Both the position numbers and the translations under genes were made by a program. Below are positions 50,640-63,668 of a stretch of DNA of 64,000 nucleotides, one piece after another. The notes under the pieces are model-generated. The model did not search any database, was not told where the DNA came from, and worked only from the letters and a program-made list of their open reading frames with translations. Origin of the DNA: Labia minor (Eukaryota; Arthropoda; Insecta; Dermaptera; Spongiphoridae); assembly GCA_963082975.1 (NCBI GenBank), contig OY720350.1, forward strand, positions 9,939,488 through 10,003,487, read 5' to 3'. Positions within the stretch are counted from its first letter, which is position 1. Every line of letters begins with the position of its first letter.

Positions 50640-52960
50640 TAAGATGAGTTCCAAAAAAAAAATCCTTTTTGTAATGTTGTCAAACTTCAATGATAGGTGT
50701 ATAAAAAGAAGAAATTCATTCATCTGCATCATCTTAATTAAATTGAAAGTTGGAATTTGGTTGAATGTGTTTTGGGTGCAATGCTGTTTAGTTTATGTGT
50801 TCCTTTGCGATCCTATCTCCACTTCCAAAGGCTTCCTGAGACAAATGGGACTATTTACGGGCCGGCAACAGACTTGTCGAAAATTATTTCCTCGGCTGTC
50901 CCACGGGCACACATACACATACCCACACACACACAGAGATTCATACAAATATACTTACACTTGGATACGCGTATACATCTACACGGGGCCAGCGACTTTA
51001 ATTAACAGCCCGGGCATGGCGTCACGTGACCGCCCTCGGCCAACCGTATCATTATATTCTTACCATAATTATACGTTTACATTTCTGTTTACATTTGAAT
51101 TCTTTTTCTTTGGCTATCGTTATATAATTTCCAGCATTTGCTTTGTCTCTCCTATCCCCCTCCCCCTCCTCACCTCTCAATTCTCATTCACCCCACTCTC
51201 TACGCACTAATGAATATCAATTAATATTTGTTTCTAGTTAATTGTATTATTTGCCTTTCGAAAGAGAGAGAGAGGAAAGGAAAATTAACAGATACAGATA
51301 AACTAACAAAAACAAGTTTTTTTTTTGTTTTTTTTTGTTTTTTTTTTTTTTGAAAATGTTGGATATTCAGTGTGGGGAGGATAATAATAGTTTAACAAAT
51401 ACAAACGAGGAGGTAACAAGACACGCACACACGAGAGCGATTTCTTTCGCCCTGGGCATCAGGATTCCTTTTCATCGGGTACTTGAATAATTATTGATGA
51501 GGTGTTTACGAATTCGTCACTTTGATATTTATTCATTTGTTTTCAAGTTGATCATAAGAGAAGAGGAAAGAAAGAGAAAAACACACACACATACTCACAC
51601 ACACACAGAAAGAACAAGTCTCAAAGACAAGACATTCCTTTTGCTAGAAGAAATACGTTCTTCAAACAGACACCTAATGTAAACCATTAATAGAAGAAAA
51701 AGACAAATAAATATGCTACAAATTTTACAGTTTAGGAAATTTATCACTTATAAAGAAAAAAAAATAGGCGATTAAAAAAGTTATTTAAAAATTCCATGAG
51801 TGAAATCTTGCTTTTACATTTTATTAAAATATGGATTTATAATTAATATTGGTCATATAGAATAGATCTAATCAAATTTATTATATATTATAGTATATAC
51901 AAGGGTGGGGTGAAAAGTTTCAGGCCTGGCCAAGAAAAACGATGTTTTTAAATTTTTTTTTGCTTCATTTTTCAATATTCAAGAAAGCTGAGACCTGTAC
52001 GATGTCAGCTGAGCGTGTGCGAAATATTTTGCACAACCATTTGAACATGGAAAGCTGTGTGGAACGTGGGTGCCGCGTTTGCTAACGTTAGACCAAAAAC
52101 TGCTTCGAAAATCCATTTCTACCGACAATTTGGCGCTGTAGGCGTAATCCAAACAAATTTTTCCGTCGATTCATAACTGTGATGAGACTTAAATTAAATT
52201 AAATCAAATTTAATTAATTAATTAATTAACTAAATTAGAACACCGTTATGAGAAATGTATCAGTGTTGTGATGAAGATTATGTTGAAAAATATAGCAAAA
52301 AAAAATTAAAATCATTGTATTTCTTGGTCAGGCCGGAAACTTTTCACCCCACCCTCGTATTTTATGTGTGTGTGTGTGTGTGTGAATATATTTTATTTCC
52401 TTCAAGACAGTATATAAATTTATTTTATTTTTTTTTTAAATATAGTAGAGTATTTCTTGTTAGAGAGTATCGTATTGATAGAATGCAATGCCCTCATCTA
52501 ATTGAATGAATTCCAAATGGTGCGCTGTTTAAGAAAACATTGAACTCGGCTGTCGTAATAAAAGAAGGCATTCCCCATTTTTGGGACGAGAACCCACCGA
52601 GTGGGGTTGTTTCGTTTTCTTGTAACGCATTTAAATAAAACTCCAATTGACTTGGCTGTTGTGTGCTATTTAGTACCCAATTGGAGATTCTCTCTCTTTC
52701 TCTCTCTCTTTTTCTCTTTCACTCCCGATTGGGCCATTTGGGCTGTTCACCTTTTTCAGTTTCAGTTGGTGTTGTTGTTGGTTGTTGTTGAACCTATCTA
52801 TGTCTAGGCCTTGTTCACTTTTTCACTGACGTTATCAAGATTAGGAGAGGTGCCTTCCTCAGGTGGGAATGTTTACACTTCTCTCTTTCTATGGAGATCT
52901 GGAATGAGTAGGGGGATGGGGAAAAGAAGGAGTTAACATCGACCATACATCTGCATAGAC
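50640..52960. promoter_or_regulatory. GC-richer island, candidate conserved non-coding or regulatory DNA
   Basis: Three segments (50740-51220, 51360-51700, 52490-52960) have clearly higher GC than the surroundings and no repeat similarity elsewhere in the window. Frames across them are open for up to 188 codons but show no domain. A perfect palindromic E-box GTCACGTGAC is at 51021-51030. A mariner element is inserted in the middle. The regulatory role is inference from composition only. Confidence 0.35.
51898..52359 (+). mobile_element. Internally deleted mariner element, copy 2
   Basis: Same TIR family as the element at 45841. Plus strand retains [17 protein letters not shown], then NPNKFFRRFITV- and, after an AT-rich replacement of the middle, a DYVEK-type end. 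Inserted between two GC-richer island segments. Confidence 0.85.
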
Positions 52961-53107
52961 ATCAACCCTTTTCTTTTTTTTCAACTCTCATACTCAATGA
53001 AAATGAGAATAAAAAGAAGAAATTTATTTCACATTACTACATTTAAATTAATAGTTATAATATATAAAATATAATTTTTTTTATTTACCAGATAAGTATA
53101 TATAAAA

Positions 53108-53666
53108 AGCTGGAGTGTCTCCACTCGACTATCTCGCAAGTTTGGATTGGATTAAATTAACATATGACATATAACATATAAAATTTCTCAATTAAATTAA
53201 AATTAATAAATAATATTTATTAAATCATTAAATCGTGATTTGCAGTCGTGTTAAAAAATTAATTCCGGTACTTTCAATCAAGCTGAAATACTATATATAG
53301 CAGTTTTATACAATTTTTAATCATGTGAAAAACTATCACAAACAGATATCTTAATTTTTACGGTCACTTTAGAGGAAAAAAAGTGAAAACGTTGTAGGTA
53401 ATGACCCTCTTCCGGTTGAGCTACATTTCTCAAAAGTTGATAGAAAATTACGAATTTGGAATAATACCCGTATACCAAATTTCATGATTCTAGCTCAAAC
53501 CGTTTTTGCGTAATCTTGTGTACACACACATACACACACACAGACATACATTTTTCTCAACCTTAGTGAAAATGACTCAGGGACCTTCAAAACGTATAAA
53601 AACATCAAAATCTCGACATCCAAATTTTTCGTGATCGCAATTCCATCTCGCCAGAATTAGTAAAAA
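53108..53666 (+). mobile_element. Family B copy 4
   Basis: Plus orientation from agctggagtgtctccactcg to ttccatctcgccagaattag-taaaaa. Internal CA-rich microsatellite at 53521-53545. Confidence 0.8.
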
Positions 53667-55360
53667 AGAAATAATATAATATTTATAATAATAATAATAT
53701 CTTTCTATATTTGAAATTATATATACTTATATAATCGTAAATATTCAGTTTTATTTGGTATAATTTTCATTTCCAGAATATTTAGTTTGTCAAAAATTCT
53801 TCATTAAAAGTAAAGTGAATTAAATAAAGAAAAAAATACAGTTATATTGATAGGTTGAAAAAAAAACCAAATAATAATATTATTTTCATAATTAAATTTT
53901 TTGAATCATCTCTTCTGTATAAGTGTGCGTAATAGTGACTAATCAGTAACGCATTCCAGATTCTGACGCAGCTACTTTCTTTCTATACACGATTCACGTA
54001 ATGATCCTCATGGAACAAATAACGATAATCTTGTTGGATGTGGAGTGGCCCACTTTAAAATATCAATTCAAGGAAAAAACAAAACGTGAAATGGACCCAC
54101 CTTCTTGTAATATTATATATATAACGCAGTACACATGTAGAAGTCTATGAATATATACTTACACATCAATATTTAAATAGATGCAAAAATTATATTTTAA
54201 TATAAATTTCATTAATTAGGCATATGGATAAATAAAATATTTGAGTTGACAGCTGTTCATAACCTCAAATTGTAAAATTCTGTTATTGGAATATATTTGT
54301 GTTTTGTGCTGCCAGTATTGAAGTTAATTTATATTAATTAGAATAGTTACTAGAATTTCTGTAAGTTTCTGTGTAAATTAATTAATTAATTAATTAATTA
54401 ATATTTTTGTGCTTAACTAAGTTTATAAATTTAAATTAATAACTTTCATTTTGTTTTGCTCTGTGTTCTGTTTTTAATTTTATTTTTGTTTTGTGTTGAA
54501 AAATTATTATTTAATTCGACTCTCCTTGGTAAGGCCAAAGGGCTATCAAATATTTTAATAAATAATAAATAAATAATAATATTTTTGTGGTTTAAATACC
54601 CTATAAGCAACTTTTCCCAACAAGAAACTTTTTTTATTGAAATTGGTTCAAATGACTTGCTTATATATAGAGCGTTGACTGTATAAGAATTTTTAATAGA
54701 ATATAATTTAATATAATATTATTTATACACAACATAAATAAATCAAATTTATTTAATTTAATGCTAATTTATTGCTATTAGTATTAAGTCACTTGAGTAA
54801 AGAAGAAAAGTTTTTGATGATGATGTTACTAATCGAAATATGCATAAAACAAATATAATAAGTTTACTGATGGGTTTTAATTAAATATTATTCTTATTAA
54901 GTTTTATATTTTTTTAAATTTTACATAATTCTAATATAGTTTACATAAATATGTCAATTAAATTCTTTCAATAATTAGTGAATATTTTAAAATTTATTAT
55001 AACTACATATAATTATTTATCTATTATATTCTCAATAAGAAATGGTTTTATATTTGTCAATTCTTCTTTTTATTGTAGTTAGATTCTATGTTAAATTTAG
55101 AACTATATTTTTCTTTTATGTATAATACTCAAATATTTTTGAAAAACACCTGTGTGAGTTTATATACCTATAAATATAAATACACATACCTATATAATTG
55201 ACAATTATTAATCTCATTTAATTTCGTTTAAAATTTTTGTTATTTTTTTCCCTAATTCATATTTCTTTCTTTTTTTCAGATTTGGTTTCCAGTTTAAAAA
55301 AAAAAAAATAAATAAAACGGAGGCCCCTCTTCAAATGGAATTAAATTTGATGTGACTCAC

Positions 55361-55384
55361 CTTCAACAGAACCGGATCCGGCTT
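55361..55384 (-). CDS. Tentative 24-nt LSD1 microexon
   Basis: On the minus strand a 24-nt segment is bounded by aaatag at its 5' side and a strong GAAG|GTGAGT donor. Read in the phase needed to join the exon starting at 46827, it encodes AGSGSVE plus a Gly completed by the next exon, giving ...[14 protein letters not shown]. The usual pattern before this strand in amine oxidases is a hydrophobic residue, any residue, Ala/Gly/Cys, then Asp, so the join is plausible. The pyrimidine tract is weak and I could not find the exon before it. It may be chance. Confidence 0.28.
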
Positions 55385-55714
55385 CTATTTAAAATGGCCT
55401 AGGCTTAACAGATTTTCAAATAAATGGAAGCATGTCAGATGTATTTGGATCAAATATATATATATATAAAACTTATAAAAAAAAATTTTCTTTTAATCAC
55501 CCCACACAGAATAATTCTCTACTTTAATAGGGAAACACAAAACACAGGAAATAAATATCAAAAGATCAACAAAACCAAACGAAATATAATTTTAATAATA
55601 AAAGAAAAAAAAGTAAGGATTATAAAAAAAAAATACTCTAAAATTAATTCTAATTAAATATTTGTAGAAAAATAAAAACAAAATAATATTGAAATTTTTA
55701 TTTTTATTTAAATT

Positions 55715-56351
55715 AGCTGGAGTGTCTCCACTCGACTATCTCGCAATTTGAATTGGATTAAATAACATAATATATTATATTTAAATTAAATTTAATTAAT
55801 TATAAATTATAAATAATAAATAATAAATATTAAACCAGCGCATGTTTGGCTTTTTGTTGATGGCACCACGTCACGTGTTGACGCGTGAGATTTTCAGTGT
55901 TAAAAAATTAATTCTGGTAATTTCAGCGAATCAATCAAGCTGAAATTCTATATATAGCAGTTTTATATAATTATTAATCATGTGAAAAATTATCAAACAT
56001 ATATCTTTATTTTTACGGTCACTTTAGAGGAAAAAAAATCAAAACGTTGTAGGTAATGACCCTCTTCCGGTTGAGCTACATTTCTCAAAAGTTGATAGAA
56101 AACTATGAATTTTGAATAATGTCCATGTACCAAATTTCATCATTCTAGCTCAAACCGTTTTTGCGTAATCTTGCCTACATACATACACACATACACACAT
56201 ACACACATACACACACACATACACACACACAGACATTTTTCTCAACCTTAGTGAAAATGATTCAGGAACCTTCAAAACGTATAAAAACATCAAAATCTCA
56301 ACATCGAAAATTTTCATGATCGCAATACTATCTCTGGCGAGATAGTAAAAA
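55715..56351 (+). mobile_element. Family B copy 5
   Basis: Full-length: agctggagtgtctccactcg at the left; the terminal hairpin ACTATCTCtggcGAGATAGT followed by aaaaa at the right. CACA/CATA microsatellite at 56168-56232. Confidence 0.85.
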
Positions 56352-56430
56352 TAGAAAAAATCATTTATTGGAGAGTGGAGAATTTCTATAACTATAATAT
56401 TTTATTTCAAGCACTTAAAATCCATACATT

Positions 56431-56752
56431 TTTTTACAATCTCACCAGAGATAGTATTGCGATCACGAAAATTTTCGATGTCGAGATTTTGATGTTTTTA
56501 TACGTTTTGAAGGTCCCTGAATCATCATTTTTCACTAAGGTTGAGAAATATATATATATATATATATGTGTGTATGTATGTGTATATGTAGATAAAATTA
56601 CACAAAAACGGTTTGAGCTAGAATCATGAAATATTTTATACGGGCATTATTCAAAATTCGTAGTTTTCTATCAACTTTTGAGAAATGTAGCTCAAACCGA
56701 AGAAGGGACATTACCTACAACGTTTTGATTTTTTTTTCCTCTAAAATGACCC
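56431..56752 (-). mobile_element. Family B copy 6, truncated, inverted next to copy 5
   Basis: Contains the terminal hairpin tctcaccagagatagtattg and the half up to the microsatellite and the tttttcctctaaa block. It converges with copy 5 with about 80 bp between. Confidence 0.75.
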
Positions 56753-56956
56753 ATAAATAAGTTTTTCATCAAGCAGGTATATATCGATTGCTTTCTTAAA
56801 AATTCAAATTTCAAAAAAAAAAATAAATTATTAGAATTTGTAAATAAATATAATATGAATGATATAACAATTTTCTTTTTAAAAATTAAGTTATATATTT
56901 ACAATTTTTTCTAGATATATGGATAATTAATAATTTTGAAAATACATAGACTAAAT

Positions 56957-57250
56957 CAGGGGTTCTTAAACTGTGGGTCGCGACCCCCAGGGGGTCGCGA
57001 GACTACTGAAAGGGGGTCGCAAAGATCTGATACTTTTGAATCATAAATAAATTTTAAAATTATTAAATTATATATATGTGAAATGAATGGGTATGTATTC
57101 TTTAATCCTTATTTTATTTACATTGTAAAATAGTGCGATATTACATCTACATCTACGGTTAATATATATTTCATTATATGGAGGAGGGGGTCGTTTAAAA
57201 TTTCCTAAGCTTGAAGGGGGTCGCTATATAAAAAAGTTTAAGAAGCCCTG
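56957..57250. mobile_element. hAT MITE related to the full-length hAT
   Basis: 294 bp with termini CAGGGGTTCTTAAACTGTGG and the matching inverted GTTTAAGAAGCCCTG, and GC-rich GGGGGTCGC subterminal blocks. A perfect 8-bp duplication GACTAAAT flanks it (56949-56956, 57251-57258). The TTCTTAAACT core is shared with the autonomous hAT at 33596, suggesting mobilisation by the same or a sister transposase. Non-coding. Confidence 0.92.
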
Positions 57251-57350
57251 GACTAAATAATAGAATAACATAAAAAGAAATAAATGGATAATGAAATAAA
57301 AGTGGTTCAAATTCTAATGGAATAATATTTTTTTTTTCAAAAATACAGGG

Positions 57351-57665
57351 TTAAACAAAATGTGGTACTTTGTCTAATAGCGTCAGTTCATAACTGCTGC
57401 TGACTCCAATGCTTCGGACACACGCGTCCTGGCATTGGGTGCGTTCCTTTTTTTCTGTTCTCTGTTTTTATTTATTCGTTAACTTAATCATTTATTTATA
57501 CAATATTTATTATCATCTAAAATTATAATAATCATATAAAAATGTCGTATTATTTTATTTAGAGTTAAGAGTTAAAGAGAAATTGTATATTTATTTATAT
57601 TCTTAATTCAGTCAATGCAATGGACAAATTTTTGAATGTTCGAGCCACCACAGGTCCGTCCCTCT
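57351..57665 (+). mobile_element. Possible 5' end of another hAT-like element
   Basis: Begins CAGGGTTAAACAAAATGTGG. About 270 bp later a short frame opens MDKFLNVRATTGPSLLK, the kind of start seen in hAT transposases, then stops. No second terminus or catalytic region is visible. Weak call. Confidence 0.3.
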
Positions 57666-60000
57666 TGAAATGACACAAATATAGAAAAATAAATGCATAA
57701 TGAGCCAAAAAAACTATTATTCTTATTATTAATTATAATTTTTGTCAAATATAAAATATTGATTTGACTTTAAATATTTTAAAAAGAATATTCAAAGCAT
57801 CTACTGATAATTATTTACTCTGTGATTTGATTTTTAAAATTAATATAATAACATCGAGTGCCCTTACATTAATTCTTAGCTAATTCTTGCCCTCCACATT
57901 CCACACTAATAAAAATATTGTATTATTTATATTTACTATTTTATAAACTAATAATTAATAGATATTAAAACTTTTCTGATATATAAAATATTTATAAATT
58001 CAAAATTCTTCTCAATTGATAAGCTAATATATATTCATATTTTGTAATAAAAAAATAGAATTATTGTTTGTAAATATTTTATTTAATTATTTCATATTTT
58101 ATTACTACTATTATTTTATTTTTTGGAATTATATTTTTTATTTTCAAACATAAAATTATATACTTATATTAGCGTATTACACATTCAAATTTCTCAATTT
58201 ATTATTATTTTTTTTTGTTTTTATAATAATAAATAAGAATGTCATTAGAATATTTTTCATTTTTTTTTCTTTTATTCTTAACAATTAATCATCATTCAAA
58301 AGGAACATTTGTTAAGTTAATTTTGAAAAACGAAAAAGGAAGAAAAAAAATCCATCGAACTTGATAAATAGAAAATAATAAATATCCCTTCCTGGTTCTA
58401 TCCAAAGATTAATATTACTTTTATATATTTTATATTCTGATTTAGAAATAATTTCTGAAATCCTATGCAAACGTGGAAAAAGAAATGAATATAAAAGGTA
58501 ATTTTTCATATCTACTTAAATGTATATTAAAATAAATGATTCTATCAATAGAACATGATATTAGATTTTTTTATTTAATGCTTAGACTTGTTTTAGTCTT
58601 CGAATATATTACCCAATGAGATTTGAGATTAATTTTCCACTAATGATTTTACAAGAAAAAAATGACAATGATAAATTCAGAAAAAAAAGAAAAAAAAAAT
58701 TGTATTTTTTATTTAATTTTATACATTATAATTAATAGATTAATACTTAGTGGCAAGTCTTGGATTCTATTTAGACATTTTGAATTTTTAATCCAAATTT
58801 AAAATAAATATTTTATAAAAATTAACTTAATTTACAGTGTCCACCACACTTAACTAATTAATATATGGTAAAAAAAAAATATAAATGTAAAAAAAATTTA
58901 TAAAATAACGTTTTTCCAATGGACTAAAAATAATAAAATAATTTTTCTATAAGCCTGACAAAGTTTATGGATCAATTGCTTCATATTCAACGAAAAACGT
59001 TGGGCGGATTTAGTTTTATTTATTTATATGAACAATCAAGTCAAATTTTGGTAATAATAAAAATTTAACCATACAATAAAACTGATAGGTTAAGAGCTAA
59101 GAAATTAATCTTTTATTATTTTTCACTGTAATATACTTATATCAAAGCATGTATCAAAATTTAAAAGAATTTATATTAAATTTACATATTAAATCCAAAA
59201 TGGTTGATTATATTAGAAGAAATAATATTCCTTGTTATAATATATATATTCTATGCTCATATTGTCTTCAAAAAAAGGTCAATGCTTTGTTTTTTTTCAC
59301 TTGGGGACATATATAAAAAAAGAATCTTTTCTCTATGCCATTTGAGGAGAAGAAACCCCCCTCATTGGCGATACAACTGATTAATAAGAATTCATCATTA
59401 ATTTTAATACTATAAAAAATTTTTAAATACGTTCAAAATGAAAATCTATCCTGAAATGTTATGTTTCAGAATCCGTTGAAAAAAAATTAATCGGAGCAAT
59501 ACAAAAGGATTTCGTTACTAAAAGTAATTAATCGCTAATTAATTACAATTAATTAATTATAATTCAATTATTTTTCTTCTATACCTTCTAGGGATCGATT
59601 GAAATATCTATAAAAATTTTCAAAAGTCTATCTCCATATTAAGATGATGAAAAATCAATTTCAATTTGTCAAAAGAGCGAACAGACAGACAGAGAGACAG
59701 ACGCCAAGTGAAGTTTAAAAACAAACGTTATAAAAAAATGCTGAAATTATTGAAAATAACATAACAAAGAAGAGGGTGGAAAAGTTTCAAAGAACGTGAA
59801 TTTAAAAAAAAAAATAATAATATTTTTATTTATGTAAATGTGTAAATTTTATATGGTTTATAATTATCTTTTAATTATATTATAATATATATTATAGGTA
59901 GTTCTCTTAAATTAAGAATATAAGCATTGGCTTAAGACTCCCTTTCAAAAGTAAATGTATAAATACATACATACATACATTCATATATACATACCCATAC

Positions 60001-60039
<39 letters not shown>

Positions 60040-61187
60040 GGTCACGTTTCTTGGCAAAGAGCTTTTAGCTTTCTTGCTCTCTCACTCTTTCTCTCTCTCT
60101 CTTTCATCTGTGTTAAAGAGTTTTCTTTGAGTATGGATAAGTGGAGAGGAGAAATGGATTCTAAGCCTATAAGAAGGCACAAAGTTTTCCATTTGCTAAG
60201 GTAACTATGTATTCATATTTTAAAAGAATTTCTACTGCTTTAAAGTTTCACAGAAAATGGAAAAAAGGGTTAAAACGAAAGAAGATACTACAAAAGAATT
60301 TTTTTTTTTTATTTATAACCACCATTAACAACCATCTATATCTATATTGTGGAATAAAAAAAAAAAAATTGCTTGACGGATAAAAGAGTTCTAATTAAAA
60401 GAGTAAATGATATGAAGATAATCTCATATTATATTTTAAAGGATAATGAAGTAAAATTAAAAAAAAAAATCCATTAAATTAAAAATCATTTTTAGTTTTC
60501 AATAAAACATTTTTGTTTGTTTGTTTGTTTTATGTGTTTAATCACAAATTTTATTTATTGATTAGAAATATTAAGTAATATATATATATTTTTTTTTTAA
60601 TTTATTTTTCAAGGTTAAATCCGACTGTTCTCACGTGAGCTCATGATTTTTCGAACCCATCACCTTTTAATTTGAAAAAATCCTTTTCTCTACATTTCAT
60701 TTACATTTAATTCTTGCTTTCGAAACAAGATTATGATAATTTTATTTTTATTTATTTTTAAACATATAACATATTAATAACTTAATTAGTACAATTTTTT
60801 AAATATTTTTTTTTCTTCTTTTATTTTTCATTCTATATTTTCATATATACCTATATATTTTCTATAGTAATATACTCGTACATATTTTACTTAATACATT
60901 AATAATAATTTCTAAACGGAAATTATATATGTGTAAAGAAAATTATTATCTAAATAAAAATAAATTATTAAGTACACTCAAAAATTCAAGTGTTCAACAA
61001 CAAGATGTTGGGCCACCTCAATTAATCAATCAGAGTAATGAAAAAACAATTATGGAACAATAAAATCTATTTTAAAAGAAATTTTTTATTATTATAATAG
61101 CAGATTGAGATCGATTTTTCAAAAGATGGGTTCATCAGTCATTTAATTTTTTCGAGTGAATTTAAATAAATAAGAAAAATAAAAATA

Positions 61188-61752
61188 AGCTGGATTGTCT
61201 CCACTCGACTATTTCGCAATTTGAATTGGATTAAATAAAATATATTATATTTAAATTATCTTTAATTAATTATAAATTAGAAATAAATATTATTTATTAA
61301 ACCAGCACATGTTTGGCTTTGTTGATGGCACCGTTGCCGCGTGATTTGCAGTGTTAAAAAATTAATTCCGGTACTTTCAGCGGTTCAATCAAGCTGAAAT
61401 TCTATATATAGCAGTTTTATACAATTTTTAATCATGTGAAAAACTATCAAATAATTATCTTTATTTTTACGGTCAGTTTAGAGGAAAAACGTGGTAGGTA
61501 ATGACCCTCATCCGGTTGAGCTACATTTCTCAAAAGTTGATAGAAAACTATGAATTTTGAATAATGCCCGTATACCAAATTCCATGATTCTAGTTTAAAC
61601 CGTTTTTGCGTACATACATACTCACACACACAGACATTTTTCTCAACCTTAGTGAAAATGATTCAGGAACCTTCAAAACGTAAAAAAACATTAAAATCTC
61701 GACATCGAAAATTTTCGTGATCGCAATACTATCTCTGGCGAGATAGTAAAAA
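61188..61752 (+). mobile_element. Family B copy 7
   Basis: From agctggattgtctccactcg to the perfect terminal hairpin ACTATCTCtggcGAGATAGT plus aaaaa. Short CACA microsatellite at 61616-61632. Confidence 0.82.
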
Positions 61753-63582
61753 GGTTAATTTATCAAACTATATATATCTACACATATTATATTATATTCT
61801 TTTTTAAATAAGTTTTTTTAATTCTCATTATCACAATTTTCTAGTTTAAATATTTATAAATTGACATAAAGGTTAAATTATCCCATTAGATAATTTATTA
61901 ATTCTATTATATATGTTATATGTTATGTATCGTAAATATGGTATAATGATTTTAGATAGCTATGTATTTATACATACTACCTATATATTTTCATATTTAA
62001 TAGGATATGTAAGAATTCCATAATTCATTATTTTTAATGTCCCGGGTCGATGTAAAAATTAATTTATTCATTAGATAATCTTACTTTTTGGGGCAATGTA
62101 ATTCACATCAAGATTATCTTAGAAAGCAGGAGGGGTGGGGGATTGGATGATGGAGGTGGAGAGAATTAAAATTTTATATTTTATTTGTTTAGTATAAAAG
62201 ATCTATTTTCATAACCAGTATTCTTATGAAGTTTAATTACAATCATAAAATATGATTATAGGATAATTAGAGAATATTATAAAAAATGCAAATAAGTCTT
62301 TCTCTCTCTCTTGACTGTTCCCTCAGGTCCCGGATGAATTTTTTTCCATTTATTCTACCTAAAAATGAGCCAAGATCAAATTGTAAATTATCAAATATAT
62401 ATTTTCTTTATTTTTTTTTATTATACAGACTTTTTATTTATTTAACAATTTTAGAATTATTGATTTAAATTTTCACTTGATTCTAATTAATCAATACCAA
62501 TAAAAAAAAAAGTAATTATCAAAATCATTCAAATGAATTGAAATTTATCATTTAAAATGAAATGATTAATAAGAGCTACGAAGAAAAATATAATCATCAA
62601 ATTAATTTTATTTTTTTATTTTTGTGATTTGTAATTTTACAATTTCTGATCTTTTTAATATTAAATGATAAACTTTACGAGTTCATAAAAATAATTTGTG
62701 CTCCATATATTTTTTCTACTCTCCAGGATTTTAATAAACGATTTGAAAAAATATTAAGAACAGGTTCCAATCCTGTGTCATTTTTGCTTTATAAAGGATG
62801 ACATTTAACTGATGTTTATTTTATCTGAACAGAGAAAACGAGACCCACGATTTGATTTTTTTTTTCCTTTCTTTCTTTTTTATCACCTATTCTTATTTGA
62901 ATACCTAAAGAAAAAACCCACGCGCATCCCTTGCCGTCCTGAATGCTTCATTCTCCCCTTTACCTCCCTTTTCTTCCCTCCTCCAAGTTCCAGTTCTCTT
63001 AAACATTTCATCTGAAATTAGAAGGTATAATTTTGAAAGAGATTTCCAAACATGTTTTTTATAGTATCTTCTGATAGCGAGTATCATCGACTTCCTCTAA
63101 AGAAAAGGTGTCTCTGATTCTTTTTTTTTAAAATTTACAAAATAATTTTTTAAAAAATTTACCTTTCAGGGATGAAAAAAAAGAAAACAGTTTTTTAATG
63201 CAGATAATAAACATATATTCAATCTATTTTTAAATTTTATTATCTTCTAAATAGTTGAGATTAATAGATTGTAAATGTAGAATGTAAACTAACCATATTA
63301 GAATTGTCAAGAAGAAGTGATTGATTTATAAAAAGACAAAAATAATTGCCACTTTTAGATTGAAAGTAATTTAAATACATATATCAATTGATATATAATT
63401 GAAATACGGGTACAAAAAAAATAATTATCTACATTTGATTATTATTTAAAAGATTTTTTTTCATTTCACTTAAAGAAAATGACATTTATTCTATGCCAAA
63501 TGAACTGAAATGTTGATTCATGACATAAGTTTTAATTTTTAAAAAATATTTTTAATTTATTAAAATTTATCTAATATTTTAT

Positions 63583-63668
63583 TATATTATAATATATATT
63601 GTGTAATTATATTGTATATTATATTGTATATATTGTATATTATATTGTATATTATATATTGTATAATA
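63583..63668 (+). repeat. AT-rich tandem repeat (tatattgtatat units)
   Basis: Repeats of ttatattgtata/tattgtatat with short period, non-coding. Confidence 0.75.

Noticed and set aside
50644-51210. 188-codon plus-strand ORF in the GC-richer island
   Set aside because: No domain, includes CA-repeat-derived Tyr/Thr/His runs, and another frame is also open; kept only as a candidate non-coding island.
60133-60202. Exon-like segment: ATG frame (MDKWRGEMDSKPIRRHKVFH...) ending AAG|GTAACT on plus
   Set aside because: Short, preceded by CT microsatellite, no partner exon or homology I recognise.
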